Below the pieces are notes generated by a model. It did no database searches and was not told the DNA's origin. It saw only the letters and a program-made list of their open reading frames with translations. Positions 43,890 through 47,910 of a stretch of DNA of 47,910 bases are shown here, in pieces. The first letter of the stretch is position 1. Every line of letters starts with the position of its first letter. The translations under genes were made by a program, and so were the position numbers. This DNA is from Planctomycetaceae bacterium (GTDB lineage Bacteria; Planctomycetota; Planctomycetia; Pirellulales; Pirellulaceae): the NCBI GenBank assembly GCA_002709225.1, contig PAQH01000047.1, positions 1 to 47,910 on the forward strand. The letters are read 5' to 3'.

Positions 43890-45350
43890 TTAGACCGTTT
43901 CCGGGACCACGAATGGTTTGCGATAAGGTCGGCCAAGTAACGCATTGGCTTGATCATCACCCTGGAATCGTTCTGTCTTGGCATCGAATTCGAGGACGCG
44001 CCCCAGCGTGTACTGAGTTTCCGCGAGATCGACATCGACGGCCTTGAGATTGTCTTTGAGTGTGTCGAATGCGGCGACCACCTGGGCATTGTCGCCCAAC
44101 GTTTTGGACTGCTTGTTAAACGGTACCGGTTCTCCTAGTCGGTACGAGATGTTGCCCAGATGACACAAGGCGCTGGAGTAATGGCCTACCTGCGCATCGC
44201 AGTTGACATCATCCGGGTTGCGGCTGCGTACCGCAGCAATAAAGCTTCCGAAGGGACCGCCAGGAGTAACTGTCGCCGGGTCCCCCTGGATGGTCTCCGG
44301 TTTGCCGCCGTTCTGGGGATAGAATTTGCCCTCGGTGATTTTCACCAGACCTTCGGTGGTATAGACCTCGTTGCTGACATTACGTGCCGGCGAGCCTTTC
44401 TTACCAACCAAGCCACGGGTTTCAAACACCAATAAGGTGTCGTCGTACTCGTACACGCTGAGCTGCATGTTGGGTGTCTGGCCTTGGTCAATCAAATTCT
44501 CTTCGCCGGGGATGAAACGACCACCGAGGCTCCAGATGCGATTGGGCATGGTCGCACCCTTGATCGCCCAGTGGGCCACATCCATTTCATGCACGCCTTG
44601 ATTCCCCGTATCGCCGTTCCCGGTATCCCAGAACCAGTGCCAGTTGTAGTGCACCAAGTTACCGTGGAAATCCTGCTTCGGCGCTGGCCCCAACCAGAGG
44701 TTGAAGTCGAGATGGGACGGTGGCTTGCTGATCGGTTTGCTGCCGATGCTCCACCGAGGTTTGCAGCAGTAGCCCTTGGAGACCAGGACCTTGCCGTATT
44801 TTCCGGCCTGAATGGCGGCCATCTGTTGGGCGCGTCCCTGACTGCTGCGTTGCTGGGTACCGTGCTGTACGATGCGATTGTACTTGCGGGCCGCCTCGGC
44901 CAGCTTACCACCTTCAAACACATTGTGACTGATCGGTTTTTCGATGTACGCATCCTTACCCGCCTGACAGGCCCAGACACCGATCAATGAATGCCAGTGA
45001 TTACAGGTGGCTACCGAGACGGCATCTAGATTCTTATCGTCCAGCGCGACCCGAATATCTTGTACACACTGTGGCGTATTGCCACCGCGCGCTTTCACTG
45101 CGGCGGTAGCCGATTCAAACAGACTGCTGTCTGGATCGATCAGGTAGCTTACGTCGACCTTGTCCATTTTGGAGTAATCGCCGTAATGCGATTTTCCGCG
45201 GCCGTGGATGCCAGCGACACCAATGCGGATGGTGTCATTGGCGCCCAGAACGTTCCCGGAGGCTTTGGTGCCACCAATGGTGAACAGTGGAAAAGCCGTA
45301 CTGGCTGCAGCAGTCGTCTTGATAAACTTACGACGATTGAATCTGGTCAT
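43890..45350 (-). CDS. Tat-exported Gfo/Idh/MocA-family oxidoreductase
   Basis: This 486-residue protein starts with a twin-arginine signal (FNRRKFIKTTAAAS), so it is exported folded with its cofactor. The Rossmann domain has IRIGVAGIHGRGKSH, and the family motif EKPISHNVFEGG follows. The C-terminal part has the usual mixed sheet, with HYNWHWFWDTGNGDTGNQGVHE. Members oxidise or reduce sugars, inositols or glycan units with NAD(P); exported planctomycete members are numerous and mostly uncharacterised. ATG at 45350 has AGGAG about seven bases upstream; the open frame to 45563 lacks family sequence. A strong terminator follows the gene. Confidence 0.92.
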   Translation of the reverse strand: MTRFNRRKFIKTTAAASTAFPLFTIGGTKASGNVLGANDTIRIGVAGIHGRGKSHYGDYSKMDKVDVSYLIDPDSSLFESATAAVKARGGNTPQCVQDIRVALDDKNLDAVSVATCNHWHSLIGVWACQAGKDAYIEKPISHNVFEGGKLAEAARKYNRIVQHGTQQRSSQGRAQQMAAIQAGKYGKVLVSKGYCCKPRWSIGSKPISKPPSHLDFNLWLGPAPKQDFHGNLVHYNWHWFWDTGNGDTGNQGVHEMDVAHWAIKGATMPNRIWSLGGRFIPGEENLIDQGQTPNMQLSVYEYDDTLLVFETRGLVGKKGSPARNVSNEVYTTEGLVKITEGKFYPQNGGKPETIQGDPATVTPGGPFGSFIAAVRSRNPDDVNCDAQVGHYSSALCHLGNISYRLGEPVPFNKQSKTLGDNAQVVAAFDTLKDNLKAVDVDLAETQYTLGRVLEFDAKTERFQGDDQANALLGRPYRKPFVVPETV

Positions 45351-45417
45351 GGCTTGCTCCTGGCCTTTGGGAAATGACATGATGAGCGATCGAGATCGGC
45401 AATTCGCGAAAGACGGT

Positions 45418-45437
45418 GGTCCCCAAACGGTGGGACC
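45418..45437. repeat. Short inverted repeat upstream of the oxidoreductase gene
   Basis: GGTCCC at 45418-45423 and GGGACC at 45432-45437 form a 6-bp stem with an 8-base loop in the 233-base divergent region. It could be a leader hairpin or a binding site. No clear promoter pair was found beside it. Confidence 0.25.
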
Positions 45438-45583
45438 CAGCTGGTTCATTCGTGTCCGGCGGGGGAGACGAACCGCAGTTGTCAAGAACTGGTCTCCGCC
45501 CGGTTGGAGGAATTGACTGAGTCCATTACAACAAACCCCGATTTGCTTGTCCAGGAGATTCACGTTGTCAGGAGTGGCTGCCC

Positions 45584-46123
45584 GTGGGACCCGCTGAAGA
45601 CCAGCATCCAGAAGAGCCTGTTGAGATCGCCCTGGTGGGAGATCTAACCGACCAGGAATCGGATATCACGGAAAAGTTGCTCTCCGTTCCGGCGGAAGGA
45701 GAGTGCGTGCTCTATTTCAATTCCCCCGGTGGTAGCGCTTATACGGCGATTTCCTTAATGTCGGTTGTGTTGTTGCGCGGGCTGCGGGCGACGGGGATCG
45801 TGACGGGCGAGTGTTCCTCGGCGGCTCTCTGGCCTTTTGGCGCATGTCAGCGGAGGCTGGTACATCCGGGAAGCGTCTTGCTGTTCCACCCGATGAAATG
45901 GCAGAGTGAGGAACACGTCGGGCTGGCCGAGGCTGCTGAATGGTCGCGTCACTTCGGATACCTGGAGGCCGATATGGACCAACGGTTGGCCCGGCTCCTG
46001 GGAGTCCCCGCTGCGCAGCTGCGCGAGTGGATGCAGCCGGGGCGTTATCTGACGGGTCCCGAGTTGGTGGCAGCCGGCTGTGCGGAACTGGTGGATTTGC
46101 CGTTTCCGAAAGCGGCTTCGTAA
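45584..46123 (+). CDS. ClpP-like protein with altered catalytic triad
   Basis: This 179-residue protein follows the ClpP/SDH serine protease fold: YFNSPGGSAYTAISLM, then TGECSSAALWPFGA, where Ser79 is at the nucleophile position, and SVLLFHPMKW, with His102. In ClpP the third residue (Asp) lies in ERD before RFL; here the matching segment is QPGRYLTGPEL, so Gly153 takes the Asp place and Pro152 the neighbouring Arg that joins ring to ring. GTG at 45584 is the start, with GGAG nine bases upstream. No Clp ATPase or second ClpP gene is nearby. Activity may be reduced, use another acid, or be non-proteolytic. Confidence 0.82.
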   Translation: MGPAEDQHPEEPVEIALVGDLTDQESDITEKLLSVPAEGECVLYFNSPGGSAYTAISLMSVVLLRGLRATGIVTGECSSAALWPFGACQRRLVHPGSVLLFHPMKWQSEEHVGLAEAAEWSRHFGYLEADMDQRLARLLGVPAAQLREWMQPGRYLTGPELVAAGCAELVDLPFPKAAS

Positions 46124-46147
46124 AGAGCAGGTTGCCGCGGCGGTGAT

Positions 46148-47395
46148 TTACAGCGCCGGTTTTTTGTGGAACTGTCCATCTTTCATGATCATTACCAGCT
46201 TGTCCGGGTCGGTCAGCAGTGTGAGGTCTTCCAGCGGATTGCCGTCGATCAGCAGCAGGTCGGCCAGAAAACCGGGCCGCACTTGTCCCAGGTCGTCCGG
46301 CCGGTCCATGGCCTGTCCGCCGTCGCGTGTCATCGTCAGCAGTGCCTCCAACGGGGCATAGCCCAGATGTTTGACAAAGTGGTCCAGGTCCCGGGCGTTG
46401 TTGCCGTGGGGCGTCAGGCCGAACCCGTAGTCGCCGCCGCCCAGGATCCGCACTCCGCGTTTTTTCAGTTCGCCCACCACCTGAACCGCGGAAGCCAATT
46501 CTTCTCGAAAGCCCATGGCCTGGACCTGCTCTTCGGTGAACCAGGCAGAACCTTCGTAAGCGGCCACCACCGTGAAGCCGATGTTGGGGCTGATGAACAC
46601 GTGGTCTTTGTGTTCTTCCAGCAGGTCGAGCGCCTCTTCGTCTGCGTAATTGGCGTGGTAGATGACCTTCACCCCATGGCGTACACAGCGTTTGACCGAT
46701 TCCGCGCTGCGGGCATGGGCGCTCATCCGTTTGCCATGCGCGTGCACCACGTCGGCGGCGGCGGCGACCTCGGCTTCACTCATCACGGTGCTCTCTGAAC
46801 CGGCGTGCGGCACAAAACTGTCCCCGGAGACGACCAGTTTGATAATGTCGACGCCTTCGCGGATCAGTTCGCGCGTGACCTGCCGGTACGATTCGGGGCC
46901 ATCGACCACCAATGCCATCGACTCGACATGCGGCATGTGCAGCGTCCGCATGTCTCCCAGGCCGCCGGTTACGGTCAACCAGGGACTGGCTGCCAGTAGC
47001 CGGGGACCGGGAATTTGGCCCGCTTCGATCGCATTGCGAATGACCACATCCAAACGCGGCTTGGCCGCGGCCGCGCTGATACAACTGGTTATCCCATGGT
47101 CCAGATAGAGCCGGGCGTTGTGCATTGTCAGGAGCGTGTGCTCTTCGGGAGGAATCCGTCCGAGGGCTGCTAGATCGTCGGTGTTGTCGATGCTCAGATG
47201 GGCGTGGGATTCTACCAGTCCGGGCATTAGCGACCGCCCTTGTCCATCGAGGGTGGTCGCGCCCTCGGCGCTGATTTCACCCACCGTGTCGGCGACGGCG
47301 GCGATCCGGGTGTCCTCGATCAAGACTTCTCCAGGGAACGGTTCCGCACCACTACAGTCGATCACGTGCACGTTGGTCAAGAGGGTGCGGGTCAT
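46148..47395 (-). CDS. Amidohydrolase-family metallohydrolase (imidazolonepropionase-like)
   Basis: This 415-residue protein has the amidohydrolase fold: an N-terminal sheet domain, LMPGLVESHAHLS with the metal HxH pair, IIKLVVSGDS with the Lys that is usually carboxylated, SAHARSAESV and VIYHANYAD with further metal His, and GGGDYGFGLTPHGNNARDL with the metal Asp. The C-terminal sheet ends with RPGFLADLLLIDGNPLEDL. Members hydrolyse cyclic amides, dipeptides or related bonds; substrate is unknown. No signal peptide is seen. ATG at 47395 has GGGAGAAG about seven bases upstream. It is divergent from the last gene across 288 bases. Confidence 0.9.
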   Translation of the reverse strand: MTRTLLTNVHVIDCSGAEPFPGEVLIEDTRIAAVADTVGEISAEGATTLDGQGRSLMPGLVESHAHLSIDNTDDLAALGRIPPEEHTLLTMHNARLYLDHGITSCISAAAAKPRLDVVIRNAIEAGQIPGPRLLAASPWLTVTGGLGDMRTLHMPHVESMALVVDGPESYRQVTRELIREGVDIIKLVVSGDSFVPHAGSESTVMSEAEVAAAADVVHAHGKRMSAHARSAESVKRCVRHGVKVIYHANYADEEALDLLEEHKDHVFISPNIGFTVVAAYEGSAWFTEEQVQAMGFREELASAVQVVGELKKRGVRILGGGDYGFGLTPHGNNARDLDHFVKHLGYAPLEALLTMTRDGGQAMDRPDDLGQVRPGFLADLLLIDGNPLEDLTLLTDPDKLVMIMKDGQFHKKPAL

Positions 47396-47683
47396 ACGAT
47401 TCTTCTCCCTGGCCAGTCCGGTGATTGACGGATTATTTCAGACGCGCTCCTGTCACAGTAACAGGCTCGCTGATTCGAGCGCCGCTGGCAAGTTGAGGGG
47501 GCTGATTCTGGGTGGCTTTTTGGCGCTCGACGATGGCGGTGGAATCAGCTCAATGCAACTCGTACGGCGGTTGCGATCGCCGGCAGCGGAGATCAGAATG
47601 CCTTGCTGGTCGTACCTGCGCTTCGGTCCGTTCGGAGACGCTCGTCCACGCGGCCGATTTCTCGGTTCGAGGAGTTCGCACCC

Positions 47684-47910
47684 ATGCACGTTTCTCAGCC
47701 CATGCACCTCTCCCACTACAGTCGACAGCGGCGTGATTTCCTGGCCGCCTGTGGTAGCGTGGCGACTGGCCTGGCAACCTGGCAGCTGGCGGGCGAGTCC
47801 GCCCCGGCCATTGAGCCGATTGCCCGTAATGGTCGCGCCAAGTTTAAATTCAGCCTGGCTGCCTACAGTTACCGCAGCCTGCTCCAGGGCAAACCGGCCA
47901 AACTGACGCT
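47684..47910 (+). CDS. 5' part of a Tat-exported sugar phosphate isomerase/epimerase-like protein (cut by window edge)
   Basis: The frame from ATG at 47684 runs off the window, giving 75 codons. It has a twin-arginine-like signal (SRQRRDFLAACGSVATGLA), followed by a linker and RAKFKFSLAAYSYRSLLQGK, which is the usual first strand of the xylose isomerase-like TIM barrel proteins that are very common in planctomycetes. GAGGAG at 47669-47674 lies nine bases before this ATG and supports it over a second ATG at 47702. The rest of the gene is outside the window, so the family is inferred from the first strand and signal only. Confidence 0.72.
   Translation, partial: MHVSQPMHLSHYSRQRRDFLAACGSVATGLATWQLAGESAPAIEPIARNGRAKFKFSLAAYSYRSLLQGKPAKLT

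Noticed and set aside
1..47910. Mobile element or genomic island
   Set aside because: No transposase, integrase, tRNA-adjacent attachment site or clear composition shift was seen.

Overview
The window looks like a chromosomal segment of a planctomycete (Planctomycetota, Pirellulales-like). This is inferred from gene content: many single, exported genes with signal peptides (NHL and WD40 propellers, a HEAT-repeat protein, a CE15-like esterase, a Tat-exported Gfo/Idh/MocA oxidoreductase, the start of a Tat-exported sugar-phosphate isomerase/epimerase-like protein), a lipoprotein-type TolC with long extensions, a STAS-like small protein, a bifunctional nuclease, GTG and TTG starts and patchy Shine-Dalgarno use. 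No rRNA, tRNA, CRISPR array, transposase or phage gene was seen.

Layout. Positions 1-8267 (+ strand) are the end of an exopolysaccharide cluster: a truncated unknown gene, a polytopic membrane protein, a GT4 glycosyltransferase, a GNAT-type protein, a fused GT4 glycosyltransferase-polysaccharide deacetylase, a DUF218 membrane protein and a UDP-sugar dehydrogenase. Positions 8456-15066 hold dinB (-) and three planctomycete-style proteins of unknown role (+). Positions 15027-19589 (-) carry a UvrD-type helicase, a SIS-domain isomerase, a ROK kinase and a four-helix membrane protein. Positions 19757-26022 hold an NHL protein and a CE15-like esterase (+), then a GNAT acetyltransferase, a TolC-family lipoprotein and a STAS-like protein (-). 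Positions 26200-28599 (+) form a two-gene unit of a universal stress protein and an NhaD-like antiporter. Positions 28656-32618 hold a CoA-binding protein (-), an S41 protease (+), an acyl-CoA desaturase (-) and a bifunctional nuclease (-). Positions 32790-37750 (-) carry valS and cimA. Positions 38192-43805 (+) carry a ThiF/MoeB-like enzyme, a WD40 protein, a solo Type ISP-like DNA methyltransferase and a small membrane protein. Positions 43890-47910 hold a MocA-type oxidoreductase (-), a ClpP-like protein lacking the usual Asp (+), an amidohydrolase (-) and the truncated epimerase-like gene (+).

How genes work together. The first cluster can build a polysaccharide from a UDP-uronic acid or UDP-acetamido-uronic acid precursor and deacetylate it, with transfer and deacetylation joined in one polypeptide. 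The cimA-valS stretch links isoleucine-precursor synthesis and valine charging. The cimA/thiF intergenic region is the richest regulatory region seen: a good sigma70-type cimA promoter, a 14-bp perfect palindrome just after the predicted start site, a 22-bp tandem duplication abutting the -35 box, a leader of about 300 nt, and a 29-codon reading frame rich in branched-chain residues ending in a hairpin. The best candidates for something undescribed are this leader, the glycosyltransferase-deacetylase fusion, the solo Type ISP-like methyltransferase, the ClpP-like protein and the insertions in ValRS.
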